From Deltaproteobacteria bacterium (lineage in GTDB: Bacteria; Desulfobacterota; Desulfobulbia; Desulfobulbales; SURF-16): a stretch of 64,000 bases of DNA. Location: assembly GCA_016219175.1 (NCBI GenBank), contig JACRCD010000076.1:62001-126000 (forward strand), given 5' to 3'. The notes below the pieces were generated by a model. It worked only from the letters and a program-made list of their open reading frames with translations, was not told the origin of the DNA and did not search any database. Both the position numbers and the translations under genes were made by a program. Below are positions 1-7,911 of this stretch, one piece after another (the first letter of the stretch is position 1; the number at the start of each line of letters is the position of its first letter).

Positions 1-1
1 C

Positions 2-829
2 CGCAGCGAGATGCGTTTCGCCTACACCCTGGGGCCCCTGTGGGGGCCTTTCCACACCGAGGATGAGCCGGTGCGCGAGGAGCGGCGCGGCGTTTATGCC
101 AACGCCACCTATGGGGCGGGCGACTTTTCCGTCACACCGGGCCTGCGCTATGACTACAACTCCAATTCCGACGAGTTCATTAGCCCCTCCCTGGGGTTGA
201 CCTACCTGCTGGCCCCTGACACCCTGCTCAGGGGCGTTATCGCCAGTGGTTTTTCCGCCCCTTATCTGGCGGCCATCAGCCATTCCCCGGACCTGGAAGC
301 GGAAACCACCTGGACCTACCAGGCTGGGGTGGAAACCTCCCGCCTGCCCCATCTCCGTTGCAAGGCCACCCTCTTTTACCACGACATTGACGATGCCTGG
401 AAAGTCAATGAAACACCGTGGACCAATACCGGCACCAAGCGCATCAACGGCGTGGAGCTTGAAGGCCAGACCGATGCGTTTCACGGCCTTTCTTTTACCG
501 CCAACTTTACCTTGGCCAACGAGGACAGCCAGGATGTGGAAAACGATGAATCCTACACCGCCAACCTGATCTTCGATTACCACCTCAAGGACCTCGGCCT
601 GCGGACCCAGGTGGCGGGCCATTATCACTGGATGAATACGGGTGGGGAAGAGCCGAGTTATGACGATTTCCTCTGGGACCTGCTCATCGGCAAGGATTTT
701 ACCCTCTCCGCCCTTAGCGGCGAGATTTACCTCAAGGCACACAACATCTTCAACGGCAGCCAGTATTGGGATTTAGAATTCCCCAATCCCGAGCGTTGGC
801 TTGAGGCGGGCATCGCCTTTACATTTTAA
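2..829 (+). CDS. TonB-dependent outer-membrane receptor, C-terminal part (5' truncated by window edge)
   Basis: The reading frame is open from the window edge, so the true start lies upstream. About 275 residues are visible. They show the alternating aromatic/polar strands of a 22-strand receptor barrel (for example GLRYDYNSNSDEF and ASGFSAPYLAAIS, the latter a TonB-receptor-like barrel segment) and end in phenylalanine (GIAFTF), the usual recognition signal of outer-membrane barrels. The plug domain and TonB box are outside the window, so the substrate (siderophore, cobalamin, metal or peptide) cannot be told. It is followed by a RiPP-like cassette on the same strand, separated by an inverted repeat. 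A link between receptor and peptide is only a positional suggestion. TonB-receptor family: fairly sure. Substrate: unknown. Confidence 0.85.
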   Translation, partial: RSEMRFAYTLGPLWGPFHTEDEPVREERRGVYANATYGAGDFSVTPGLRYDYNSNSDEFISPSLGLTYLLAPDTLLRGVIASGFSAPYLAAISHSPDLEAETTWTYQAGVETSRLPHLRCKATLFYHDIDDAWKVNETPWTNTGTKRINGVELEGQTDAFHGLSFTANFTLANEDSQDVENDESYTANLIFDYHLKDLGLRTQVAGHYHWMNTGGEEPSYDDFLWDLLIGKDFTLSALSGEIYLKAHNIFNGSQYWDLEFPNPERWLEAGIAFTF

Positions 830-858
830 TGTTGACTTGCCCTTTCCAGGTATGCCAG

Positions 859-894
859 GATAAAAGTGTCACACAAACCTGTTGCACTTTTATC
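859..894. promoter_or_regulatory. 10-bp perfect inverted repeat upstream of the peptide gene
   Basis: GATAAAAGTG at 859-868 is matched exactly by CACTTTTATC at 885-894, with 16 bases between. It lies 23 bases before the precursor start codon and 30 bases after the receptor stop. No long T-run follows, so it is less like an intrinsic terminator and more like an operator or mRNA leader hairpin. The function is inferred only from position. Confidence 0.5.
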
Positions 895-917
895 AATCAC
901 CACAACGGGAGGGAACA

Positions 918-1004
918 ATGAAAATTTTGAGTCCAGGGAAAAGCATCAAGCAAGTGGCTGCCACCATAGATTGTTGTTCAGGCAAACCGTCAACAGCAAG
1001 ATAA
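918..1004 (+). CDS. Putative RiPP precursor peptide (28 aa) for the adjacent radical SAM maturase
   Basis: The gene starts with ATG, preceded five bases upstream by a strong ribosome-binding site (GGGAGG at 909-914), and stops with TAA. The peptide begins MKILSPGKSIKQ and ends in a Cys-Cys pair followed by a short Ser/Gly/Lys/Pro/Thr tail (CCSGKPSTAR). This looks like a leader followed by a Cys-containing core. It sits 66 bases upstream of a radical SAM/SPASM enzyme resembling geopeptide maturases, with an intrinsic terminator between them, a common way to make more substrate than enzyme. The layout and ribosome-binding site are what I see. That this is the enzyme's substrate is inference. 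I cannot confirm membership of a named precursor family; chance translation of a leader RNA is the alternative. Confidence 0.6.
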   Translation: MKILSPGKSIKQVAATIDCCSGKPSTAR

Positions 1005-1025
1005 CCGGGTGTTTTTTAATGATTC

Positions 1026-1054
1026 AGGAGGGCTGCGGCCTTCCTTTTTTTTTT
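1026..1054 (+). terminator. Intrinsic terminator/attenuator between precursor and maturase
   Basis: An 8-bp stem pairs 1026-1033 (AGGAGGGC) with 1038-1045 (GCCTTCCT), with one G-T pair, around a TGCG tetraloop. It is followed directly by ten T residues (1045-1054). It lies after the precursor stop and 17 bases before the maturase start, so partial read-through would set a high precursor-to-enzyme ratio. Confidence 0.8.
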
Positions 1055-1070
1055 ACCATTGAGGAAGACC

Positions 1071-2363
1071 ATGTTGTTATCGCCCTATTGCATCGTCCGC
1101 CGCCACCAGTCAATCCCCGGCCAGGTCCTGCTTTTCACGGCCAAGACCGGGGCCCTGGTCCTGCTGCCCGAGGCGGATTTTCTGGCCCTGCAAAAGGGCA
1201 ACCCCGTCCCGGAGCAGGTTGAAGCGCTTATTGACATGGGTTTTCTGGTTGGAGATGTTAAAGCCGAGCGGAGGGAGGTCCTGGGTTATCTGGATGACAT
1301 CAACCGGCTCAACCCCAACCTGACCGTGGCCATCGTTTTAGGCATGGAGTGCAACTTCGCCTGCCGCTACTGTTTCGAAGGAGAGCAGAAAGGCCGGAAA
1401 TCCATGGATGACGCCACGGCGGACCAGCTCGTCTCCTTTATCAAGAGGTGCTTCACCCCGGACAAAAAAAAGCTGGCCCTGCAATTTTACGGCGGTGAAC
1501 CGCTGCTCTACACCAAGCGCATCGTCTATCTGGCCAAGCATCTTAAACCCTTTGTCGAGGAGAGGGGCGCGCAACTCACCATCGATCTTGTCTCAAACGG
1601 CTCGCTGCTCACCGCAAAGGTGGTGGAGGAGCTGAACCCCTGGGGGCTGGACGGCGTTAAGGTGACCATCGACGGCCCGCCGGACAATCACAATCATTAC
1701 CGGCCGTTCAAGTCCGGGGAAAAGAGTTTCGACATCATTGTCAAAAACCTCAAGGAGGTTTGCGGCAAGACCAAAATACGGCTGGGCGGCAACTTTAACG
1801 AGGAAAATTACCGCGAATTCGCCTCGGTCCTCGACCTGCTGGCCCAAGAAGGGATCGGCCCGGACCAGGTTGAGCGGGTCATTTTCAATATCATCGTGCA
1901 GGTCAGGGATGAACTCACGGGCAACCGGTACCGGGGGGGGTGCGCCACGGTCAATGAGCCATGGCTGCGGGAGGCGGCGTTGCATGTCCGGGCGGAGGTG
2001 TTCCGGCGGGGCTACGTTATCCCGGAGATCGGACCGCAACCCTGCGGGGTGGAAATAGACGACGCCTTCACCGTCCATTACGACGGCAGCCTCTACAAGT
2101 GCGTGACCTGGGTGGGCCACGAGCAGTTTAAAATCGGCGATGTCTGGCAAGGGGTGGATGAATCGTACCACCAGACCCATCACGTGGGCCACTGGCAAAG
2201 GGAAGAAAAATGCAGGCAGTGCGTTTACCTGCCGCTCTGCTTCGGCGGCTGCCGCTTCATGGCCTATCAGCGCGACGGCCACATGGGCCGGGTGGACTGC
2301 CAGTTGGAGTTTTTTGACGCAGCCCTGGGGGATATGCTGCTGCAGGAGGCAACGTCACGTTGA
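1071..2363 (+). CDS. Radical SAM/SPASM peptide maturase (geopeptide-maturase-like)
   Basis: This 430-aa enzyme carries the radical SAM cluster motif CNFACRYC (Cys94, Cys98, Cys101) after an N-terminal domain starting MLLSPYCIVRRHQ. Its middle contains FYGGEPLLY and a VTIDGPPDNHN substrate/SAM-side motif. The C-terminal SPASM region has the expected multiple cysteines (CGVEIDD, YKCVTW, then CRQCVYLPLCFGGC and a final DC) for auxiliary iron-sulfur clusters. SPASM enzymes modify ribosomal peptides through thioether or other C-linked bonds. I chose ATG 1071 because GAGG lies at 1061-1064; a TTG at 1059 is possible but would overlap that site. The immediate neighbour is a 28-aa Cys-Cys peptide. 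The architecture is clear. The geopeptide-type label rests on remembered similarity of the N-terminus and SPASM segment, and the chemistry is unknown. Confidence 0.85.
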   Translation: MLLSPYCIVRRHQSIPGQVLLFTAKTGALVLLPEADFLALQKGNPVPEQVEALIDMGFLVGDVKAERREVLGYLDDINRLNPNLTVAIVLGMECNFACRYCFEGEQKGRKSMDDATADQLVSFIKRCFTPDKKKLALQFYGGEPLLYTKRIVYLAKHLKPFVEERGAQLTIDLVSNGSLLTAKVVEELNPWGLDGVKVTIDGPPDNHNHYRPFKSGEKSFDIIVKNLKEVCGKTKIRLGGNFNEENYREFASVLDLLAQEGIGPDQVERVIFNIIVQVRDELTGNRYRGGCATVNEPWLREAALHVRAEVFRRGYVIPEIGPQPCGVEIDDAFTVHYDGSLYKCVTWVGHEQFKIGDVWQGVDESYHQTHHVGHWQREEKCRQCVYLPLCFGGCRFMAYQRDGHMGRVDCQLEFFDAALGDMLLQEATSR

Positions 2364-2393
2364 TGACGGTGGGCAATGACGAAATGACGATGG

Positions 2394-2480
2394 GGTGCGC
2401 AACGGCCGTTTGTTGCGCACGCGGGATGCAACGGAAACACCACCCAAAACCCCGTGGGCACGATAAAGCCGTGCCCACCC
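2394..2480. repeat. Pair of REP palindromes (type B then type A)
   Basis: Type B: GTGCGCAA at 2395-2402 pairs with TTGCGCAC at 2413-2420. Type A: GTGGGCACG at 2454-2462 pairs with CGTGCCCAC at 2470-2478 around the loop ATAAAGC. The same two palindrome types recur at 3.1, 15.6, 21.3 and 35.2 kb. Here they stand just upstream of a REP-associated transposase gene. Confidence 0.85.
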
Positions 2481-2533
2481 TTGCTGCCTGGGCAATGACG
2501 GCAATGAAAACATTACATAAATCTTGGTGAACC

Positions 2534-3083
2534 ATGTCTCGATACCGGCGCGACCGCACCCCCGGCGCCACCTGGTTTTTCACGGTGGTGACCTGTAACC
2601 GGCAACCTGTCCTGTGCGATGAACCGGTTCGGTACGCCTTGCGGGAGGCTATCGCCCAAACCCGCGAACCACCCCTTTATCATTGACGCCTGGATTCTTC
2701 TGCCCGATCATCTGCACTGCATCTGGACCCTGCCGGCCGGGGATGTTGATTTCGCCACCCGCTGGAATCTGATCAAACGGAGGACCAGCAAGAGGGTAAA
2801 GGACGGCTATTTCACGCCCGCATTGATGACCGCGGCAAAATCATCCCGCCGGGAGCTGACCTTCTGGCAACGCCGCTACTGGGAACACCGCATTCGCGAC
2901 GAGGATGATTTTAAACACCACGTTGAATACATCCATTACAATCCGGTCAAGCACGGCCATGGCTCCGCGCCTTCGGATTGGCGATATTCGAGTTTTCACC
3001 GTTATGTGGAGAATGGCATATATCCGTCCGGTTGGGGCAGCGGGGGACCGATCCGGTTACCGGCCGACATCGGCCACGAGTAA
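2534..3083 (+). pseudogene. REP-associated tyrosine transposase (RAYT, IS200-like Y1), frameshifted
   Basis: Starting at ATG 2534 the frame reads MSRYRRDRTPGATWFFTVV, a typical RAYT N-terminus, but ends at TGA 2684-2686 after 50 codons. The rest of the family sequence continues in another frame from about 2667 (NHPFIIDAWILLPDHLHCIW). That part includes the HxH catalytic motif (DHLHC) and later YIHYNPVKHG, which carries the nucleophilic tyrosine region. One extra base, or two lost bases, near 2666 accounts for the break. RAYTs are single-domain HUH enzymes that mobilise REP palindromes, and REPs flank this gene on both sides, so family and function agree. It is either a genuine recent pseudogene or a sequencing indel. 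The downstream part can also be read as a 154-aa open frame from ATG 2619. Confidence 0.85.
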
Positions 3084-3087
3084 ATCC

Positions 3088-3220
3088 CGGTGGGCACGAT
3101 AAAGCCGGAATGACGATCGGGCGTAGGGTGCGCAACGGTTGTTTTGTTGCGCACGCGGAATGCAATGGATGAATCACCGCGCCAAACCCGGTGGGCACGA
3201 TAAAGCCGTGTCCACCCTAC
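3088..3220. repeat. REP cluster downstream of the RAYT gene
   Basis: Three REP pieces occur here: a truncated type A half (GTGGGCACGATAAAGCCGG) at about 3092-3110; a type B palindrome, GTGCGCAAC at 3128-3136 with GTTGCGCAC at 3146-3154; and a type A palindrome, GTGGGCACG at 3191-3199 with CGTGTCCAC at 3207-3215 (one mismatch). Together with the upstream pair they frame the transposase gene. Confidence 0.85.
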
Positions 3221-3240
3221 GCGACCATCAACCATCCCCC

Positions 3241-3275
3241 ATGAGCCATGAGCCATCAGCCATCAGCCATCAGAC
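3241..3275. repeat. 7-bp-period tandem array at a gene end
   Basis: Five near-identical heptamers run in line: ATGAGCC twice, ATCAGCC twice, then ATCAGAC. The array overlaps the last codons and stop of the HD-GYP gene (3263). It belongs to the same kind of short-period array as those near 6.8, 7.9, 11.4, 13.5 and 15.6 kb, but with a period of 7. Confidence 0.7.
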
Positions 3276-4606
3276 AAAATACGATGCATGTCCAGGGAAA
3301 AGGATTCCAGGGCCTTGCGCAGGGCTGGAGAGATCTTGGAGCCGCCCTTTTCCGCGCAGTCATTGATGGTCTTGTGCAGTTTTTTCATCTGCCAGTAAAG
3401 CTCGTTCTGCATGAGCTCCACCTCGGAAAGATCTTCGATGGAGGCCTGGTCCGGCCCGGCCTCCAGGCTCTTCAGCCAGTGCATCAGCCTCTCTTCCAGC
3501 AGCCCGGAGGAGTTGACCATCTGCGACACCGGCAGGACAATCTTGCCAAGCTTGATGACGCAGTGGTTATTTTTCACGGTTTCCACCATGCGGATCAGCG
3601 GGTCAAGCACCTGTTTGGACTTGTTCAGCTTTTCAGCCCTTCTCACCAGATGTTCGACAAACTTGTGATAGTCGCCGAAGGGATTGCCCTTTGAGCGGGG
3701 CAACCCGGATTTTTTCAGGATCCCGCACATGACCTCGTACACCTTCTGGAAATGGATCCTGGAGTTCATATGCAGATAGGGCAGCGCGTCCCGCAGGTTG
3801 CGGCCATGCCGTTCAAACTGGTTGACCCGGATGGAGTGCATGGAGTCGGCCATGCCGACGATCTGGCCCATGATATCCAGCTCATCCGCCGATTTGCCCG
3901 TCGGGTAGCCGCTGCCGTCGCAGCGCTCGTGGTGCTCGAACACCGCCCGGGCCACGCCGGCATGGAGATCGTGCATATTGTCGAATATCAGCTTGCCCAC
4001 CGCCACATGGCTCTGGATGGCCCGCCATTCATCCGCCGTCAGCTCCCCGCCTTTCTCCAGGGTCTGGGGCGCGACATTGAGCAGGCCGATATCATGGAAG
4101 AAACCGGCCAGAAAAGCGGCCTCGACCAGTTCCTTTTCCAGTCCCATCCTGTGGGAGATCAGGGCGGACAGCCAGCCGCAGAACAGGGATTTGTCGTACT
4201 CCTTGATCAGCTGTTTTTTCAGCACCGTCAGCTTCTGCACCAGAATGGTATTGAATTTTACCGCCTCGACCAGCGCGGCAAAGGGCTCCTCAAAGTTGTT
4301 TTTCAGGTGGATGACCTGCAGATCCTTGTACTTGGCCAGCAGTTTTTGCAGATCATCGAGAATGGTCCGCTTGTCGATGCAATCACTGACCTGAACCTGA
4401 TCCTCCAGGGACTTGATGAGCTTATGGCGGAGAACCTTCCTGGCCACATCCTGACTGATGCGGGTGCCCTTGGGCACAACCATGACGCCGCTGCTGTTAA
4501 AGATATCCTCGGTGGAGATGACATCCGTTTCCTTGTTGACATCCGCCAGATGCGCCACATAATACTTCTGCTTGGCGGCTACATCCTCAATGGTTTCCTC
4601 GGCCAT
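3263..4606 (-). CDS. HD-GYP domain protein (probable c-di-GMP phosphodiesterase)
   Basis: The 447-aa protein has an N-terminal region of about 120 residues without a named domain (MAEETIEDVAAKQ...), then a full HD-GYP domain: HD pair at residues 171-172 (FFHDIGLL), HHE at 225-227, and GYP at 233-235 (GSGYPTG). The C-terminal roughly 150 residues are helical. HD-GYP enzymes hydrolyse c-di-GMP at a di- or tri-iron centre, and all the main metal-binding motifs are present, so activity is likely. I chose ATG 4606 because AAGGGA lies six bases upstream; an ATG at 4627 would add seven residues and bury that site. The gene stands alone. It fits the c-di-GMP theme of this window (two PilZ proteins and a GGDEF protein at 26-34 kb). 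Confidence 0.88.
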   Translation of the reverse strand: MAEETIEDVAAKQKYYVAHLADVNKETDVISTEDIFNSSGVMVVPKGTRISQDVARKVLRHKLIKSLEDQVQVSDCIDKRTILDDLQKLLAKYKDLQVIHLKNNFEEPFAALVEAVKFNTILVQKLTVLKKQLIKEYDKSLFCGWLSALISHRMGLEKELVEAAFLAGFFHDIGLLNVAPQTLEKGGELTADEWRAIQSHVAVGKLIFDNMHDLHAGVARAVFEHHERCDGSGYPTGKSADELDIMGQIVGMADSMHSIRVNQFERHGRNLRDALPYLHMNSRIHFQKVYEVMCGILKKSGLPRSKGNPFGDYHKFVEHLVRRAEKLNKSKQVLDPLIRMVETVKNNHCVIKLGKIVLPVSQMVNSSGLLEERLMHWLKSLEAGPDQASIEDLSEVELMQNELYWQMKKLHKTINDCAEKGGSKISPALRKALESFSLDMHRILSDG

Positions 4607-4749
4607 GACACATCCCTTGCCACGCACATCCTGACAATTGTAACAATATGAATATATTAAATAAATTAAATCAACGTCTTGTGATCATAAATCAGCTTAG
4701 CGGAAACGGCTAGCCATTTCAACTCCATGTTTGATGGCGTCGTAAAAAA

Positions 4750-5337
4750 TCAAACACCCTTCCGCCAGACGGGCAGCTCACCGTGCAGCCTCTCAAAGCG
4801 GGAATCCGTGTCGATGTCCGCGCTCATCTTGCGGTTGGCGATAAGTATCCCGCCGGGCCGCAAGGCATCCTCGATCATTTTTTCAAACCGGCGCTGGGCC
4901 TCGCCGTTGGCCAGGGGCCGGAAGTAGTAGATGACGTCGAAACGGCCGTAGTCGTTATACCGCCACAGATCATCCCGGCTCACCCGCTCCTCGCCCATCA
5001 GCTTGCGGGCGATGGACAGTGGGTACTCATCCTTTTCAAAGCCGTATGCTTCAAAACCCATCTGTTCGGCAAAGAGCATGACATTGCCGATGCCGCAGCC
5101 GATATCGAGCAGGGTGAACGGACCTTTGTCCGGCTTGTTTTTTTGCAGGTAGGCGGCGACAAAATGGAGCTGAGCGAAGAGCTGCCGGGTGTCCATGGGC
5201 ACAAAGGGATATTCGTTGGCCGTGTCATTAGCCGAATGTTTCTGGGAATCCCTGGTATAAAAACCGATAAAACGGTTAATGATGCCGAAATAAATATCGC
5301 GGATCTCTTCCTCTTCCGTGAGTGCTGGAAAATCCAT
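4750..5337 (-). CDS. Class I SAM-dependent methyltransferase
   Basis: This 195-aa protein has a Rossmann-type SAM-binding motif I, LLDIGCGIGNVMLFAEQMG, followed by motif II (GFEKDEYPLSIAR), a motif with RFDVIYYFRPL and the post-motif LRPGGILIANR. The substrate cannot be read from the sequence. It stands alone on the minus strand, followed by an intergenic gap that carries a MITE-like insertion. GTAA-type spacing upstream of ATG 5337 includes AAGGAGTAAC just before the start, a good ribosome-binding site. The family is secure and the function is open. Confidence 0.85.
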   Translation of the reverse strand: MDFPALTEEEEIRDIYFGIINRFIGFYTRDSQKHSANDTANEYPFVPMDTRQLFAQLHFVAAYLQKNKPDKGPFTLLDIGCGIGNVMLFAEQMGFEAYGFEKDEYPLSIARKLMGEERVSRDDLWRYNDYGRFDVIYYFRPLANGEAQRRFEKMIEDALRPGGILIANRKMSADIDTDSRFERLHGELPVWRKGV

Positions 5338-5382
5338 GTGTTACTCCTTGACAGTCATTCGTTGTCTTATTAGTCTTGTTAG

Positions 5383-5514
5383 AGGCTCTTGCAAAATGAA
5401 CTTGCGTGTCATTCCGAACGCAGTGAGGAATCTTTAATTGCCAAGATTTTATTAGATTTCTCCCTTCGGTCGAAATGACAGGAGGCACTCTTTTGCTTAT
5501 TTTGCAAGAGCCTC
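5383..5514. mobile_element. MITE-like element with 16-bp terminal inverted repeats and GTTAG flanks
   Basis: GAGGCTCTTGCAAAAT (5382-5397) is exactly inverted as ATTTTGCAAGAGCCTC (5499-5514). The element is flanked on both sides by GTTAG (5378-5382 and 5515-5519), consistent with a target-site duplication. It has no coding capacity. The interior holds GTCATTCCGAACGCAGTGAG and CGAAATGAC. Its flanks (left TTGTCTTATTAGTCTT, right AGTCAGACCAGTAAGG) look like a 9-bp-period array of the kind found at 7.9 and 13.5 kb, so it may have inserted into such an array. Confidence 0.75.
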
Positions 5515-5623
5515 GTTAGTCAGACCAGTAAGGTTTTTAGCTTGAAGCCTTCAGCCTAACATCATTCAGCCTGCGGCCTATTACTTAATACCTAAGTAGC
5601 TACTAAAACAAAAGGAATAAATC

Positions 5624-6163
5624 ATGACAGCGCAAAATGACATCATCGCCAAAATGGAAACCACCAAGGGCGCCATCAATCTGAAACTTTTCGCCGGCAA
5701 GGCGCCGCTCACCGTGGCAAGTTTCGTCAACCTGGCCAAAAGGGGGTTTTATGACGGTCTGAATTTTCACCGGGTCATCAAGGATTTCATGGTGCAGGGC
5801 GGCTGTCCGTCCGGCACCGGGACCGGAGAGCCGGGCTACCGTTTTGAAGACGAGTTTGACCCGGAGCTTACGCATGACCGGCCGGGCATGCTTTCCATGG
5901 CCAATGCCGGGCCGAAAACCAACGGCAGCCAGTTTTTCATCACCCATGTGCCCTGCCCCTGGCTGGACGGCAAGCACGCCGTGTTCGGCGCCGTGGTAGG
6001 CCAAGCGGACATGGACGTGGTGAATTCCATCGCCCAGGGCGACAAGATCAATCAGGTAACCATTGAAGGCGATGTTTCGGCGCTCTATGAAAAGATGCGG
6101 GAGCGCATCGATAAATGGAACAAGGCCCTTGATCTGAATCATCCCCATCTGAAAAAAGCCTGA
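5624..6163 (+). CDS. Cyclophilin-type peptidyl-prolyl cis-trans isomerase (cytoplasmic)
   Basis: The 179-aa protein has the cyclophilin core: [19 protein letters not shown] with the catalytic arginine, [19 protein letters not shown], and the [12 protein letters not shown] segment. There is no signal peptide, so it acts in the cytoplasm. Roughly the last 30 residues ([17 protein letters not shown]) form a charged helical tail. AAAGGAA precedes ATG 5624. The FmdE-like gene follows four bases after its stop, so the two are probably co-transcribed. A second cyclophilin at 10.8 kb is exported. Enzyme class is secure. Confidence 0.93.
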   Translation: MTAQNDIIAKMETTKGAINLKLFAGKAPLTVASFVNLAKRGFYDGLNFHRVIKDFMVQGGCPSGTGTGEPGYRFEDEFDPELTHDRPGMLSMANAGPKTNGSQFFITHVPCPWLDGKHAVFGAVVGQADMDVVNSIAQGDKINQVTIEGDVSALYEKMRERIDKWNKALDLNHPHLKKA

Positions 6164-6167
6164 GACC

Positions 6168-6788
6168 ATGACGGTAACCATTGCCAAGCCGGTCACGGAC
6201 CTGAACTTTGACGAGCTGCTGGAACAGTCCACCCGCATCCACGGCCACATCTGCGCGGGCCAGGTGATCGGGGTCAGGATGTCCATGGTGGGCCTGCGGG
6301 AGATCGGCATCACCGATCCCAAGGGCAGCCAGCGCAAGAGTCTGTATGTGCTGGTGGAGATCGACCGCTGCGCCACCGACGCCATCCAGTCCGTCACCGG
6401 CTGCTCACTCGGCAAGCGTTCCCTCAAATGGCTCGACTACGGCATCATGGCCGCCACCTTTGTCAACCTGGCCACCTCCAAGGCGGTGCGGGTCACGGCC
6501 CTGGAGGAAGCCCGCGAGCTGGCCAAAAAATACAGCCCCGGTATCGAGGATAAGTACAGACAGCAGCTTGAGGCCTACCGCGTCATGCCCGAGGAGGAAC
6601 TGTTTAAAATCGAACGGGTGACCCTTACCGTTCCGCCATGCGATATGCCGGGCCGGCCCATGAAGCGGGTGCAGTGCCAGGGGTGCGGGGACTGGGTGCA
6701 GGACTGCCGCGAGGTGGAAAAGGATGGCCGGATTCTCTGCCGGAGCTGCGCCCACGGACGGTATTACAGTACGGGTTCCAGCGTTTGA
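6168..6788 (+). CDS. FmdE family protein with C-terminal zinc ribbon
   Basis: This 206-aa protein matches the FmdE (formylmethanofuran dehydrogenase subunit E) family: HGHICAGQVIGVRM near residue 25 gives the conserved His/Cys pair, followed by DRCATDAIQSVTGC. A four-cysteine zinc ribbon lies near the C-terminus (CQGCGDW, then CRSC). FmdE-family proteins are widespread outside methanogens and are thought to be linked to molybdenum/tungsten enzymes, but a precise reaction is not settled. It lies four bases after a cyclophilin and about 80 bases before a molybdopterin-binding protein on the same strand, which supports a role in molybdoenzyme (perhaps formate dehydrogenase) maturation. That role is inference. 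The stop codon sits in the start of an 8-bp array. Confidence 0.88.
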   Translation: MTVTIAKPVTDLNFDELLEQSTRIHGHICAGQVIGVRMSMVGLREIGITDPKGSQRKSLYVLVEIDRCATDAIQSVTGCSLGKRSLKWLDYGIMAATFVNLATSKAVRVTALEEARELAKKYSPGIEDKYRQQLEAYRVMPEEELFKIERVTLTVPPCDMPGRPMKRVQCQGCGDWVQDCREVEKDGRILCRSCAHGRYYSTGSSV

Positions 6789-6840
6789 ACGTTTAAGCGA
6801 TCAAGCGTTGGATCGTTTAAGCGTTGGAACGTTTGATCGT
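6785..6840. repeat. 8-bp-period degenerate tandem array at the fmdE-like stop codon
   Basis: Seven 8-base units run in line: TTGAACGT, TTAAGCGA, TCAAGCGT, TGGATCGT, TTAAGCGT, TGGAACGT, TTGATCGT. The first unit contains the TGA stop of the preceding gene. A closely similar array (GTTCAAGC units) lies at 11372-11435. Confidence 0.75.
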
Positions 6841-6867
6841 TGAAACATTTATTCGGAAAACAAACCT

Positions 6868-7911
6868 ATGCCGGCGAAAACCATACCAGTTGACCAGGCC
6901 GTGGGCATGGTGCTGCCCCACGATATCACCGAAATCAGAGGCGCGGGCGAGGACGGCCAGGGTTTCAAGGGGCCGGCCTTCAGGAAGGGTCATATCATCA
7001 GGCCGGAGGATGTGGAGCATCTGCGCCGCCTGGGCAAGGAGCATATCTACATCCTGACCCTTGCCGATGGCGAGATCCACGAAAATGAGGCGGCGCGCCT
7101 GATGGCCGACGCCATGACCGGGCCGGGGGTGGTTTGCTCCGGCCGTCCCACCGAGGGCAAAATCAGCCTGCTGGCCGAATATGACGGACTGCTCAAGGTC
7201 AACAGCGAGGCCCTGTACCGCTTTAATCTGCTGGGCGAGGTGATGTGCGCCACCCTGCACGACAACACCCCGGTGAGCAAGGGCGAACAGGTGGCGGCCA
7301 CCCGGCTGATTCCGCTTATCAGTGAACGGCGGCTGGTCGAACGGGCCGCAACCATTGCCAGGGAGGCCGGTGGATTATTTGCGGTCAAACAGCTGAAGCA
7401 GGCCAGGGCCGGGCTGGTCATCACCGGCAACGAGGTCTATTACGGGCGGATCAAGGATTGTTTCGAGCCGGTTCTGCGGGACAAACTGGCCAAGCTCGGC
7501 TCAAAGGTGGCGAGGGTATCCTTCGCCCCGGACGACGTGGAGCAGATTGCTGCCGAGATCACGGCAAGCATAACCGCCGGCGCGGATCTCATCATTACCA
7601 GCGGCGGCATGTCGGTGGACCCGGATGATGTGACCAGGGGTGGCATCATGCGGGCCGGGGCCACGGATATCTGCTACGGCTCGCCGGTGCTGCCGGGCGC
7701 CATGTTTCTGAGCGGCCGCATCGGCGAGGTGGTGGTGCTGGGGCTGCCCGCCTGCGGCATGTTTCACCGCATTACGGTTTTTGATCTGATTCTGCCGCGG
7801 GTGCTGTGCGGCGAGAAAATCACCAGGGAAGAGCTGGCGAAACTCGGTCACGGCGGCCTGTGCCGGGTCTGCAAGGAGTGCCGGTACCCGGTGTGCGGGT
7901 TTGGGAAATGA
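6868..7911 (+). CDS. Molybdopterin-binding (MoCF/MoeA-like) protein with C-terminal Cys cluster
   Basis: The 347-aa protein has a MoaB/Mog-type molybdopterin-binding domain in its second half: LVITGNEVYYGRIKD near residue 190, then DLIITSGGMSVDPDDVTRGG near 255 and VVVLGLPACGMF near 305. The N-terminal half (IPVDQAVGMVLPHDITEI) resembles the MoeA linker region. It ends in a cysteine-rich tail, CRVCKECRYPVCGFGK, that could bind a metal. Such MoeA-like proteins, common in Desulfobacterota, take part in molybdenum cofactor use. Beside an FmdE-like gene it probably helps mature molybdo- or tungsto-enzymes such as the formate dehydrogenase encoded at 51.7-55.8 kb. Its stop codon abuts a 9-bp array. 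Confidence 0.85.
   Translation: MPAKTIPVDQAVGMVLPHDITEIRGAGEDGQGFKGPAFRKGHIIRPEDVEHLRRLGKEHIYILTLADGEIHENEAARLMADAMTGPGVVCSGRPTEGKISLLAEYDGLLKVNSEALYRFNLLGEVMCATLHDNTPVSKGEQVAATRLIPLISERRLVERAATIAREAGGLFAVKQLKQARAGLVITGNEVYYGRIKDCFEPVLRDKLAKLGSKVARVSFAPDDVEQIAAEITASITAGADLIITSGGMSVDPDDVTRGGIMRAGATDICYGSPVLPGAMFLSGRIGEVVVLGLPACGMFHRITVFDLILPRVLCGEKITREELAKLGHGGLCRVCKECRYPVCGFGK

Noticed and set aside
866-1222. 118-codon frame across the peptide and terminator region
   Set aside because: It crosses the terminator and the maturase start, has no domain content and no ribosome-binding site; the 28-codon frame fits better.
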